Positions 1 to 7,593 are shown, counted from the first letter of the stretch. The stretch: 9,601 bases of DNA from Acholeplasmatales bacterium (GCA_024696565.1 JAILGR010000135.1:1-9601); one strand, 5' to 3'. A program made the numbers and translations. Notes: generated from the sequence alone by a model not told the origin.

Positions 1-2
1 AT

Positions 3-164
3 ACATTAATATTTGCTTTAGTTTTATTTGCATTATTTATGATAAATAAAGATATATATCCAATATTTAAATTTTCAAGTATTTGGATAATATATATTAT
101 ATTTATTGAAGTTATGTATAACATATTTGATTACACAATTAGTAAAAAGTTTCTAGGAATGTAG
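3..164 (+). CDS. C-terminal end of a small membrane protein, 5' end outside the window
   Basis: An open frame enters from the left edge and stops at TAG 162-164, giving about 53 residues. Two hydrophobic stretches are visible, roughly residues 1-13 and 27-45, separated by a short polar turn (NKD), and the protein ends in a small basic tail (SKKFLGM). It is therefore an integral membrane protein with at least two membrane segments in the part seen. The stop lies 9 bases before the hprK start, and the hprK SD overlaps this stop codon, so the two genes are translationally close. In Bacillus subtilis a small membrane protein of the YvlD/phage-holin-like family precedes hprK, and that is my best guess from position. 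The fragment is too short to prove the family. Confidence 0.6.
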   Translation, partial: TLIFALVLFALFMINKDIYPIFKFSSIWIIYIIFIEVMYNIFDYTISKKFLGM

Positions 165-173
165 GAGGCTATT

Positions 174-1097
174 ATGAAAGAAACAGTAACAGTAAGAAAT
201 TTAATGGAAGCTATGAAGCTTGAGCTTTTAGCTGGTGAGGGTGGACTTGATAAACAAATTACATCAGATATGATTTCTCGTCCTGGATTAGAGTTTGCCG
301 GATTCTATGATTATTTTGATAATAAAAGAATGTTATTAGTAGGTTCTAAGGATGCAACATTCTTACATAAACAAGGAGAAGAGGCTATAAGAAGAAATCT
401 TGATTATATCTTTGGTCAAAATATACCTTGTGTAGTATTTTCAAAGAATGTAATTATTAACCCAATATTTTATGAGATGGGTAATAAATATAATACTGCA
501 ATATTGAGAATGGATTTACCTACTACAGCATCTTCATCAAAATTATATGTTTATTTACAAGATAAATTAGCTGAAAGAATTTCTGTTCATGGCACACTTA
601 TGGATATTGGTGGAATGGGTACTTTAATTATTGGTAAGTCTGGTATTGGTAAATCAGAAACAGCTCACGACTTAATTAAAAGAGGCCATCAATTAGTTGC
701 CGATGATTTAGTTGAAATTATGGAGCGTGAACCAGGAAATCTAATTGGTACATCACCTAATGTATTAAAACGATATATGGAAATTAGAGGTATCGGTATT
801 GTAGATGTTATTTCTATGTTTGGTGCCGCTTCCTTTAGAGATAAAAAGATGATTCGTTTAGTAGTAGAGCTTGAGGCTTGGAATCAAGATAAGTATTATG
901 ATAGACTTGGAATTGATGAACAAAAAGCTAAATATTTTAATACTGAAATTCCAAAGGTTACTATTCCAGTAATGCCTGGTAGAAACGTTGCTTTATTAGT
1001 TGAATCTGCCGCTATGAATGAAAAATTAAAATATTTAGGAACTAATGCGGCTAAGGAATTTGTGGAGAAGATTAACCAGAATGCTTCTGGTAAGTAG
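174..1097 (+). CDS. hprK: HPr kinase/phosphorylase
   Basis: Bifunctional cytoplasmic enzyme that phosphorylates Ser46 of HPr (and Crh where present) and removes it by phosphorolysis, releasing pyrophosphate; it is the sensor of carbon catabolite repression in Bacillota. The 307-residue length is normal. Residues 1-130 form the N-terminal domain. The catalytic domain has the pre-P-loop His140, the Walker A loop GKSGIGKS at 154-161, the DD pair at 177-178, and the HPrK signature at 201-217 (EIRGIGIVDV core). It also has Arg244 in DRLG and the C-terminal loop PVMPGRN at 265-271. The start is ATG 174, with a perfect AGGAGG at 163-168 five bases upstream. It is followed 12 bases later by lgt-ppaX, whose second half would hydrolyse the pyrophosphate made here. 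No anomalies seen. Confidence 0.97.
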   Translation: MKETVTVRNLMEAMKLELLAGEGGLDKQITSDMISRPGLEFAGFYDYFDNKRMLLVGSKDATFLHKQGEEAIRRNLDYIFGQNIPCVVFSKNVIINPIFYEMGNKYNTAILRMDLPTTASSSKLYVYLQDKLAERISVHGTLMDIGGMGTLIIGKSGIGKSETAHDLIKRGHQLVADDLVEIMEREPGNLIGTSPNVLKRYMEIRGIGIVDVISMFGAASFRDKKMIRLVVELEAWNQDKYYDRLGIDEQKAKYFNTEIPKVTIPVMPGRNVALLVESAAMNEKLKYLGTNAAKEFVEKINQNASGK

Positions 1098-1109
1098 TGG
1101 AGGAATTTT

Positions 1110-2627
1110 ATGTTTTTGTTTAAACCATATTTTAATATTGGTAATTTAGAAATTCATTATTACGCTATATGTATATTACTTGGTGTAATAATAGCTGTAT
1201 GGTTAGGCTTAAGAGAAGCTAAGAAATTTGGTATTCCATCAGATGTAATATATATTGGTATTTTAATATGCTTACCTTTAGCTATTGTAGGAGCTAGATT
1301 ATGGTATGTATTATTTAATTTATCTTCATTTCAAAACTTTGGTGAAGTATGTGGTTTTGTAAATGGTAGGTTTGTTGGTTTATCTGGTCTTGCTATACAA
1401 GGCGGAGTTATTTTTGCTTTAGTTGGTATTGTTCTTTATTGTAAACATAGAAAAGTATCATTATATCAAATCCTAGATTTAGTAGCTCCTGGCTTTTTAA
1501 TTGGTCAAATCTTTGGTAGATGGGGTAATTTCTTTAATCAAGAATTATATGGACCTATTATTCAAAATCCTGGTTTTATTAAATTATTCCCATTTATTGC
1601 CGATCAAATGTATATAAATGGGGCATATCGTCATCCGGTATTCTTATATGAAGGAACACTAAATTTAATTGGTTTAGTATTGATTTTAGTTGGAAGAAGA
1701 AAGATAAGAGACCTTGAGACTGGTGATTTAATGGCATTCTATTTAGTATGGTATGGTATCGTTCGTATTCCAATGGAAGTGTTACGTTTAAATTCAGGTG
1801 TTAGTGATCCAATAATGTTAGGCGATACTGGAATTCCTGTATCTATTGTTACTGCAGTATTGTTTATTATTGTTGGTGTAGTATTCTTTATTTTAAAGAG
1901 AAAAGTATTAACTAAAATTTTTGCAAGACAAAAATATATTGAAACAATTGAATTAGTAAGTGAAAATCATATTGATACTTTAATTTTTGATTTAGATGGT
2001 ACCCTATTAGATACTAAGACTTTAATCGATATGTCATTTATTGAAACATTTAAGCATTTTTATCCTGAAAAAGAATTAACTGAAGAAGAATTAGATTCTT
2101 TCTTTGGACCAACACTTAAACAATCTTTTTCAAGATATTGTACTGATGAAGAAAAAGTTAATGAAATGATTGAATATTATAGAGCATTTAATGTTGCTAA
2201 CCATGATAATATTGTTCATGCTTTTCCTGGTGCCAGAGAAATGTTAAGAACATTACATGGTAAAAAATATAATTTAGCTGTAGTGTCATCTAAAAAGAAT
2301 GATTTAGTAAAGCATGGCTTAGATTTATTTGGTTTACTTGATTATTTTGATGTTGTATTAGGGGCAGATGATATTAAAGATCCAAAACCATCTCCAGAAG
2401 GAATTGATAAGGCATTATCAATGATGAAAGGTGAAAGATCTATAGAAGATATTAAAAAGCATGCATTATATGTTGGTGATAATTTATCAGATATGGAAGC
2501 TGCAAGAAATGCCGGTATTAAATCTTGTGGTGTCCTATATATCAAACATCCTGAGATAATGCTTGAGGCTAAGCCTGATATGGTTATTAATAAGTTAACA
2601 GAATTAATTGGTATTTGTGGTGAATGA
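1110..2627 (+). CDS. lgt-ppaX: Prolipoprotein diacylglyceryl transferase fused to PpaX-type HAD pyrophosphatase
   Basis: A single 505-residue frame encodes two enzymes. Residues 1-265 are Lgt, the multi-pass membrane enzyme that moves diacylglycerol from phosphatidylglycerol to the lipobox cysteine. It has the GARLWYVLF motif at 61-69, the Lgt signature GRWGNFFNQE at 136-145 and a final RIPME block at 219-223 before the last membrane helix. Residues 289-505 are a HAD hydrolase most like PpaX. Motif I is DLDGT with Asp294 and Asp296, motif II is Ser393 in VVSSKK, Lys426 lies in DPKPSPE, and motif IV is GDNLSD with Asp457 and Asp461. A charged linker (about 265-288) joins them, and the Lgt C-terminus is cytoplasmic in E. 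coli, so the hydrolase would face the cytoplasm. SD GGAGG is at 1099-1103, six bases from ATG. B. subtilis keeps hprK, lgt and ppaX as separate genes in one operon; here the last two are fused. Gln97 replaces the His of the usual HGG motif. Confidence 0.93.
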   Translation: MFLFKPYFNIGNLEIHYYAICILLGVIIAVWLGLREAKKFGIPSDVIYIGILICLPLAIVGARLWYVLFNLSSFQNFGEVCGFVNGRFVGLSGLAIQGGVIFALVGIVLYCKHRKVSLYQILDLVAPGFLIGQIFGRWGNFFNQELYGPIIQNPGFIKLFPFIADQMYINGAYRHPVFLYEGTLNLIGLVLILVGRRKIRDLETGDLMAFYLVWYGIVRIPMEVLRLNSGVSDPIMLGDTGIPVSIVTAVLFIIVGVVFFILKRKVLTKIFARQKYIETIELVSENHIDTLIFDLDGTLLDTKTLIDMSFIETFKHFYPEKELTEEELDSFFGPTLKQSFSRYCTDEEKVNEMIEYYRAFNVANHDNIVHAFPGAREMLRTLHGKKYNLAVVSSKKNDLVKHGLDLFGLLDYFDVVLGADDIKDPKPSPEGIDKALSMMKGERSIEDIKKHALYVGDNLSDMEAARNAGIKSCGVLYIKHPEIMLEAKPDMVINKLTELIGICGE

Positions 2628-2631
2628 TATG
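2617..2631 (+). promoter_or_regulatory. Ribosome binding site that fixes the whiA start
   Basis: GTGGTGA at 2617-2623 lies five bases before ATG 2629-2631. An in-frame ATG at 2608 is further upstream but has no SD and would add seven residues (MVFVVND) not found in WhiA. The 2629 start gives MSFSQTVKEDLL, which matches the family's usual MSF(A/S) beginning. The SD lies inside the last codons of lgt-ppaX (stop TGA 2625-2627), so whiA initiation is probably coupled to termination of the upstream gene. Confidence 0.7.
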
Positions 2632-3567
2632 AGCTTTTCACAAACTGTCAAAGAGGATTTATTAAAAAGAAATAATGAAAATGAAATAGCAGATAAGCTT
2701 CAAATAGAAGCTATGCTTAGATTTTCTTCGGAAATAATTATTGGTAATCCTTTAAAGTTGGCTTTTAGTGCAAGCTTAATGTCTGTTGTAAGAAACTTTA
2801 TTGTTTTAATAAAGAAGTATTATGATGTTGAATATGAAATTGAGTCTAGAAAGATATCTAGATTAGATCATCATACATTCTTTACTTTAATTATTTATAA
2901 AGGAGCTAAAGAAATTATTGATGATTTAAATCTAATAAAATATTCATCTAAATATAGGGATATGGAATTAGATGAAGAAGCTAAGGTGGCATATTTAAGA
3001 GGTGCTTTCTTAGTTAAAGGAACTGTTAATGATCCTAATTCTAAATCTAGTCATTTAGAGATTTCATCAATTAATGAAAATGAAGTATTATTTGTTCAAA
3101 AATTGATGAATGAATTTGAGATGGATGCAAGAATTGCGAAAAGAAAAAATTATTTAATTACTTATATTAAAGCTAAGAATATAATTGGTGATTTCTTATA
3201 TTTGTTAGGAGCAACTAGCTCAATGGAATATTATGAGGATGTAATTATTACAAAGGAAATAAAAACAACGGCTAAAAGAAGTATTAATCTAGATGTTGCA
3301 AATCAGGATAAAACTAATAAATCAGCTAAAGAACAATTAGCTATTATTCGTTATTTAGAATTCAATTATCCTTTAGAAAAGCTTGATTCTAAGCTTTTAA
3401 TGGTAATGAAGGTAAGAAAAGAAAATCCTGAGCATTCATTAATGCAATTATTAGATATTATCCATGAAGATTATGATCCTAAATTAACAAAATCTGGATT
3501 AAATCATCGTTTCCGTAAATTAAAGGAAATTGCTAAAGAGCATAGTGAAAGGAAAGAAAAACGATGA
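2629..3567 (+). CDS. whiA: WhiA, DNA-binding cell-division/sporulation regulator family protein
   Basis: 312 residues from ATG 2629. WhiA proteins are nucleoid-associated DNA-binding proteins conserved in Gram-positive bacteria. They join a degenerate LAGLIDADG-homing-endonuclease-like domain to a C-terminal helix-turn-helix; in B. subtilis WhiA influences division and chromosome segregation. Visible here are the N-terminal MSFSQTVKEDLL, the LAGLIDADG-like core around residues 120-145 (AYLRGAFLVKGTVNDP, SHLEI), and the C-terminal HTH near 270-300 (LLDIIHEDYDPKLTKSG then LNHRFRKL). The tail is strongly basic. In B. subtilis rapZ (yvcJ) and yvcK lie just upstream of whiA; neither is present between lgt-ppaX and whiA here. 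The stop overlaps the metF start by four bases (ATGA at 3564-3567). Confidence 0.93.
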   Translation: MSFSQTVKEDLLKRNNENEIADKLQIEAMLRFSSEIIIGNPLKLAFSASLMSVVRNFIVLIKKYYDVEYEIESRKISRLDHHTFFTLIIYKGAKEIIDDLNLIKYSSKYRDMELDEEAKVAYLRGAFLVKGTVNDPNSKSSHLEISSINENEVLFVQKLMNEFEMDARIAKRKNYLITYIKAKNIIGDFLYLLGATSSMEYYEDVIITKEIKTTAKRSINLDVANQDKTNKSAKEQLAIIRYLEFNYPLEKLDSKLLMVMKVRKENPEHSLMQLLDIIHEDYDPKLTKSGLNHRFRKLKEIAKEHSERKEKR

Positions 3568-4436
3568 AAATAGAAGAGATACTAAAAAAGAAAAGAACAT
3601 TATCCTTTGAAGTTTTTCCACCAAAGAAAACTGGCGAAGGAATGGAAAAGATATTTAAAACTATTGATGAATTAAAAGAATTAAATCCTGACTATATTAG
3701 TGTTACTTATGGAGCTAATGGTTCTAATAGAAATTCTAATGTAGAGATTGCTTCATATATAAAAAATCATTGTGGTATTGAAGCACTAGCCCATTTAACT
3801 GGTGGTCCTTCATCAAAAGAAGATATTGATAATATTGTTAAAAGATTAAAAGAAGAAAATATTGATAATATCTTAGCCTTAAGAGGTGATAGACCAAAAG
3901 ATTATATGGAAGAATATTGTAAAGAATTTAAGCATGCTACAGACTTAATGGAATATATTAAGGATGAAGGCTTTTGTGTAGCTGGTGCATGTTATCCTGA
4001 GGGACATATTGAATGTGATACATTATATCAAGATTTAGTATATATGAAAGAAAAGGAAAGATTAGGTGCTAAGTTCTTTGTTACTCAGGTTTTTTATGAT
4101 AATGAATATTATTATAGATTAGTAAGTGAAGCTAGAAAAATAGGTATTAAATCTCCTATTATTCCTGGTATTATGCCACTTGTTAGTCCAAAGAGTATAC
4201 CTAGTATTAAAATGATGTGTGGTGCATCTATACCACTAACATTTAGAAATATGTTAGAGGTATATAAGGATAATCCTTTATTGTTAGAAGAATTCGGTAT
4301 TAATTATGCAGTATATCAAATTATTGATTTAATTGCTAAAGGCGCTCCCGGTATTCATTTATATATTATGAATAGAGCCTCTATTGCTAAAAAGATATAT
4401 ATGAGGCTAGAAAATGTCTGCAAAGAATTATTCTAA
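3564..4436 (+). CDS. metF: Methylenetetrahydrofolate reductase
   Basis: 290-residue flavoprotein of the MetF/MTHFR TIM-barrel family. It reduces 5,10-methylene-THF to 5-methyl-THF, the methyl donor used by the MetH encoded two genes downstream. Family marks are SFEVFPPK at 14-21 with the catalytic-type Glu16, ALRGDRP at 105-111 (the Asp near the flavin), TQVFYD at 174-179, the PGIMP turn at 201-205, and GIHLYIMNR at 263-271 near the end of the barrel. Length is normal for the short bacterial form. The ATG overlaps the whiA stop, and an AAAGGAAAG purine run at about 3548-3556 can act as SD. The end overlaps the next gene by 23 bases, so translation through whiA, metF and the reactivation gene is probably coupled. 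Confidence 0.95.
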   Translation: MKIEEILKKKRTLSFEVFPPKKTGEGMEKIFKTIDELKELNPDYISVTYGANGSNRNSNVEIASYIKNHCGIEALAHLTGGPSSKEDIDNIVKRLKEENIDNILALRGDRPKDYMEEYCKEFKHATDLMEYIKDEGFCVAGACYPEGHIECDTLYQDLVYMKEKERLGAKFFVTQVFYDNEYYYRLVSEARKIGIKSPIIPGIMPLVSPKSIPSIKMMCGASIPLTFRNMLEVYKDNPLLLEEFGINYAVYQIIDLIAKGAPGIHLYIMNRASIAKKIYMRLENVCKELF

Positions 4437-5034
4437 TTTATATTTAGCCATTTATTCTTATTTAGGATATAGAAATCTAACAAAAGATCCTAGAATAGAT
4501 AAATTAATAGAAGAATCATTAAAGGAAATCGAAGAGATTTCCTCGTTTCAATATATTTATCAAGAATTTGATTACTTATTAGATTTCTTAAATCAAAAGC
4601 CATATTTAGATTATTTAAATGGTTCTACTAATTATTTAATTTGTGCAATGACTTTAGGTGTTAGTGTTGATAAAAGATCTAAGTATTATGAAAAAGTAGA
4701 TTTAGAACGTATGTTTGTTTTTGACGCTACTGCATCAGCATATTTAGAATATTTATCAGATGAATTTGAAAGAAACTTAAGACCAGATTTGGGATACCGT
4801 TTCTGTCCGGGATATCAGGGAACGGATGTATCCGATATCCGTCTTTTATATAATCTTTTAAAAGCTAATAAAATAGGAATAACTTTATTAGATAGTAATT
4901 TGATGGTTCCTCAAAAATCAATGATTGGAATTGTTGGTATTAATACTACTCAAAAAAGATCCTGTCGTGATTGTTTTTTAATTGAACATTGCGAATACAG
5001 GAAGGAGGGATTAAGGTGTTATACGAAAAGGTAA
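4414..5034 (+). CDS. Stand-alone methionine synthase reactivation protein (SAM-binding)
   Basis: 206 residues that correspond to the C-terminal activation domain of long MetH proteins, here as a separate gene, as known in Thermotoga maritima and many Clostridia. The domain binds S-adenosylmethionine and re-methylates the inactive cob(II)alamin of MetH after one-electron reduction. The SAM-binding region is the YRFCPGY segment at 128-134, followed by the amphipathic stretch DIRLLYNLL and the buried end GITLLDSNLMVPQKSM (about 155-170). The gene begins inside metF (TGAGG at 4402-4406, seven bases before ATG) and runs into metH by 19 bases. Two oddities: the C-terminus carries four cysteines (C184-x2-C187-x5-C193-x8-C202), suggestive of a metal or Fe-S site. 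Also, the codons for the SAM motif (about 4789-4845) are much richer in G+C than the rest. Confidence 0.88.
   Translation: MSAKNYSNLYLAIYSYLGYRNLTKDPRIDKLIEESLKEIEEISSFQYIYQEFDYLLDFLNQKPYLDYLNGSTNYLICAMTLGVSVDKRSKYYEKVDLERMFVFDATASAYLEYLSDEFERNLRPDLGYRFCPGYQGTDVSDIRLLYNLLKANKIGITLLDSNLMVPQKSMIGIVGINTTQKRSCRDCFLIEHCEYRKEGLRCYTKR
4810..4840 (+). repeat. Nested inverted repeat in the GC-rich SAM-motif segment
   Basis: GGATATC at 4810-4816 is exactly complementary to GATATCC at 4834-4840, and inside the 17-base loop CGGAT (4823-4827) can pair with ATCCG (4830-4834), sharing base 4834. The two helices can therefore form together only if one base pair is given up, or as alternatives. It lies inside the reactivation gene, so it may simply be a by-product of the unusual codons there. 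Confidence 0.45.
5002..5018 (+). promoter_or_regulatory. Strong SD fixing the GTG start of metH
   Basis: AAGGAGGG at 5002-5009 is followed after six bases by GTG 5016-5018. The frame is open further upstream to a TTG at 4989, but that codon has no SD and would place the SD inside the coding region. Starting at GTG gives M-L-Y-E-K before the first strand of the homocysteine methyltransferase barrel (IFDGGMG), as expected. The SD lies within the last codons of the reactivation gene. Confidence 0.88.
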
Positions 5035-7355
5035 GTATATTTGATGGCGGTATGGGTTCTGAGCTTGAAAGACTTGGACTACCTACAACTTGTCCTGAAG
5101 ATTTAAATATTACTAATGCAAAAGATATTCAAGGTATTCACTTAAGCTATAAAGATGCTGATTATATTACTACAAACACCTTTGGTTTGAATAAGATTAA
5201 ATATCATGGTAATTATTCAATTGAAGAAGTAGCTAAATCTGCAGTTAATAATGCTAGAGTGACTGGTAAAAAAGTATTCTTTGATATTGGACCTACTGGT
5301 CAAATATTAAAACCTATAGGAACATTATCTTTTGATGATGCATATGATGCCTTTAAAGAATTAGTATTAATCACAAAAGATATTGTTGATGGTTATATTG
5401 TTGAAACTTTTTCTGACCTATATGAAATAAAAGCTTGTATATTAGCTATAAAAGAAAATTCTAATTTACCAGTATTTGCGACTATGACTTTTGATAAAAC
5501 AGGAAGAACTTTAACTGGATCTACTCCTGAAATAGTAGCAAATACATTAACTAATTTAGATGTAGATGCTTTAGGCGTTAATTGTTCTTTAGGCCCTGAT
5601 GAATTAAAAGATATCGTTAAAAGATTAGCTAATTCAACATATAAGCCTATTATTATTCAACCTAATAGAGGATTACCAAAGATTAAAAATGGTAAAACGT
5701 ATTATGATATGGAAGCAAGTCATTATGTTAATGTTATGCAAGAATATCTAGATATGGGAGTTTCTATTATTGGTGGATGTTGTGGTACTAATCCAGAATT
5801 TATTGAAGGTATTTCTAAATATAAGGGAAAAGATGTAGTTAAAAGAGAATATAAACCTAAAACAATAATTAATTCAGCTACTAAATTAGTTGAAATAGAT
5901 GGTGTTAAAATTTGTGGTGAAAGATTAAATCCAACAGGAAAGAAAAAGCTTAAAGCGGCCCTAAAAGATGAAGATTATGATTATTTAGTTTCTGAAGCAT
6001 TAAAACAAGAAGCTAATTCTGACCTATTAGATTTAAACTGTGGCCTACCTGGAATTGATGAAGCAAAGGTTATGAGAAATGCTGTTTGTAAGATTCAAGA
6101 ATTTGTTGATTTACCACTTCAAATAGATTCATCAAATATTGATGCATTAGAAGAAGGTTGTAGATATTATAATGGTATTCCCTTAATTAATTCAGTTAAC
6201 GCTACTCCATCTATTATGGCTAAAGTATTCCCTATAGTTAAAAAATATGGTGCTGTAATTCTGGGCTTAGCTCTAGACGATGCTGGAGTACCAAAAACTG
6301 CCGAAGAAAGATTTGAAAAAGCTAAAATAATAATAGATACAGCTAAAACTTATGGTATTCCAAAAGAAAGAGTAATGATTGATACATTAGTTTTAACAGC
6401 TTCAGCTGAACAAGATTTAGTTAAAGAAACATTAAAAGCCCTAACTTTAGTTAGACAATTAGGAGTTAAAACCGCTCTTGGTGTATCTAATGTTTCATTT
6501 GGATTACCTTTTAGATCTTTATTAAATAAAACATTTTTATCTATGGCTATGTATGCAGGATTAAATATGCCTATTATTAATCCAGCTGATATGGAAATGG
6601 TTAATGCGATATATGCTTATAAAGTATTACTTGGCTTAGATAGAAATGGTGAAGCATTTATAGATAGATTTGCATCATTAGAAGAAGTTAAAACTGATAT
6701 GGTAGCTAAAGATAATAATGCTAAAGCCTCTATATCAGGTGAAATTAATTTATATGAAGCAGTAAAAAAAGGATTAAAAAATATGATTCCTAATTTAATT
6801 CAAAAAGAATTAGAATCTAAAGATCCTATGGATATTATTAATAATGTCTTAATTAAAGCTTTAAATGATGTTGGTGATGCATATGATAAAGGAAAGATGT
6901 ATTTACCTCAGTTAATAGCTTCAGCTGAGGCTGCAAAAGAAGCTTTTGGCATTATATCTTCTAAGTTCCCATCTAATGATGAAGTAAAAGGAATTGTCGT
7001 AATGTGTACTGTAAAAGGTGATGTTCATGACATTGGTAAAAACATTTGTAAGGTTGTAATGGAATCTTATGGATATAAGGTTATTGATTTAGGTAAGGAT
7101 ACACCAATAGAAGATGTAGTTGATGCTTATTATAAATATAATCCTGATGTCATTGGGTTATCTGCATTAATGACAACTACAGTAGTATCAATGGAAGATA
7201 CTATTAAAGCTTTAAGAAAAATAGATTGTAAAGCGAAGATTATTGTCGGTGGGGCAGTATTAACACAAGATATTGCTAATAGAATCGGGGCAGATTATTA
7301 TTCAAAAGATGCCCTTGAAATGGTTAATCTTTTAGGCAAGATTATCCAAAAATAA
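5016..7355 (+). CDS. metH: Cobalamin-dependent methionine synthase lacking the reactivation domain
   Basis: 779 residues from GTG 5016. The enzyme moves a methyl group from 5-methyl-THF to homocysteine through methylcobalamin. Domains in order are as follows. (1) Homocysteine methyltransferase barrel, about 1-280, with zinc ligands Cys190 (VNCS) and Cys255-Cys256 (GGCCGT). (2) Pterin-binding barrel, about 290-565, with GERLNPTG at 301-308, DLNCG at 339-343 and GVSNVSFGLP at 489-498. (3) Helical cap, about 575-655. (4) B12-binding Rossmann domain to the end, with the DxHxxG motif (Asp669, His671, Gly674; His671 is the lower cobalt ligand), GLSALMTTT at 714-722 and the GG pair at 745-746. E. 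coli MetH has about 1,230 residues; the missing C-terminal part is the separate gene just upstream. Ten bases after the stop a cobalamin riboswitch begins, tying cofactor supply to this enzyme. No terminator is visible after the stop. Confidence 0.96.
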   Translation: MLYEKVSIFDGGMGSELERLGLPTTCPEDLNITNAKDIQGIHLSYKDADYITTNTFGLNKIKYHGNYSIEEVAKSAVNNARVTGKKVFFDIGPTGQILKPIGTLSFDDAYDAFKELVLITKDIVDGYIVETFSDLYEIKACILAIKENSNLPVFATMTFDKTGRTLTGSTPEIVANTLTNLDVDALGVNCSLGPDELKDIVKRLANSTYKPIIIQPNRGLPKIKNGKTYYDMEASHYVNVMQEYLDMGVSIIGGCCGTNPEFIEGISKYKGKDVVKREYKPKTIINSATKLVEIDGVKICGERLNPTGKKKLKAALKDEDYDYLVSEALKQEANSDLLDLNCGLPGIDEAKVMRNAVCKIQEFVDLPLQIDSSNIDALEEGCRYYNGIPLINSVNATPSIMAKVFPIVKKYGAVILGLALDDAGVPKTAEERFEKAKIIIDTAKTYGIPKERVMIDTLVLTASAEQDLVKETLKALTLVRQLGVKTALGVSNVSFGLPFRSLLNKTFLSMAMYAGLNMPIINPADMEMVNAIYAYKVLLGLDRNGEAFIDRFASLEEVKTDMVAKDNNAKASISGEINLYEAVKKGLKNMIPNLIQKELESKDPMDIINNVLIKALNDVGDAYDKGKMYLPQLIASAEAAKEAFGIISSKFPSNDEVKGIVVMCTVKGDVHDIGKNICKVVMESYGYKVIDLGKDTPIEDVVDAYYKYNPDVIGLSALMTTTVVSMEDTIKALRKIDCKAKIIVGGAVLTQDIANRIGADYYSKDALEMVNLLGKIIQK

Positions 7356-7364
7356 TTAAATAGT

Positions 7365-7590
7365 TATTTACTAGGCGTTTGGCGACAAACTTAATAAGGA
7401 ATCAGGTGAAAGTCCTGAGCTGTACCAGCAACTGTAACGAAGACGAAATATATATGTCATTGGGAAACTGAGAAGACTTAAAGTAGGATGATGCGAAGTC
7501 AGGAGACTTACCTAGAAAATATAAAAAATTAAAAGGAATGTATGATTATTTAAAAGGCTGCTGGGATACGGTTTTAAAATAATATATACA
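7365..7590 (+). promoter_or_regulatory. Cobalamin (B12) riboswitch
   Basis: The conserved parts of the class I cobalamin aptamer appear in order. P1 is CTAGG 7371-7375 with CCTAG 7511-7515, extended by TATTT/AAATA around one A-A mismatch. Next is the GGTGAAAGTCCTGAGCTG core (about 7405-7422), then AGCAACTGTAAC (7427-7438), and then GATGATGC (7487-7494) running into the B12 box AAGTCAGGAGACTTACC (7496-7512). Loop L5 has CCAGCA (7425-7430), which can pair with TGCTGG (7559-7564) in the downstream P13 hairpin loop; this is the kissing contact that switches the element. It fills the gap between metH and the lipoprotein gene. I see no run of T that would make a terminator, so control of translation is more likely. 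Ligand and mode are inferred from the family. Confidence 0.94.
7539..7590 (+). other. P13 switching hairpin of the riboswitch (expression platform)
   Basis: The left arm 7539-7555 (TGTATGATTATTTAAAA) pairs with the right arm 7572-7590: TGTAT with ATACA, ATTA with TAAT, and TTTAAAA with TTTTAAA, with one bulged A at 7579 and a small internal loop at G7544. That makes about 16 base pairs around a 16-base loop (7556-7571) carrying TGCTGG, the partner of L5. The helix ends three bases before the SD at 7594. When cobalamin locks the kissing loop, the folded arm would abut the ribosome site. Pairings were read by hand, not computed. Confidence 0.7.
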
Positions 7591-7593
7591 AAC

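Noticed and set aside
2608..2628. Upstream ATG for whiA
   Set aside because: No SD, and the extra seven residues are foreign to the family; the ATG at 2629 has an SD and the normal N-terminus.
2342..2641. 99-codon open frame on the minus strand
   Set aside because: It lies wholly opposite the PpaX half of lgt-ppaX, whose motifs are intact, has no recognisable domain, and is a shadow of the sense codons.
4523..4543. Inverted repeat AGGAAATC/GATTTCCT with a 5-base loop in the reactivation gene
   Set aside because: It is short, A+T-heavy and encodes an ordinary charged helix; such repeats are expected by chance in AT-rich coding DNA.
4989..5015. TTG start for metH
   Set aside because: No SD before it, and the strong SD at 5002-5009 would fall inside the coding sequence; GTG 5016 is correctly spaced from it.
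7315..7345. Possible promoter at the end of metH (TTGAAA then GATTAT)
   Set aside because: The spacing (19 bases) and the second box are poor, and the DNA is so AT-rich that similar matches occur everywhere. A promoter for the riboswitch transcript may exist but cannot be called.
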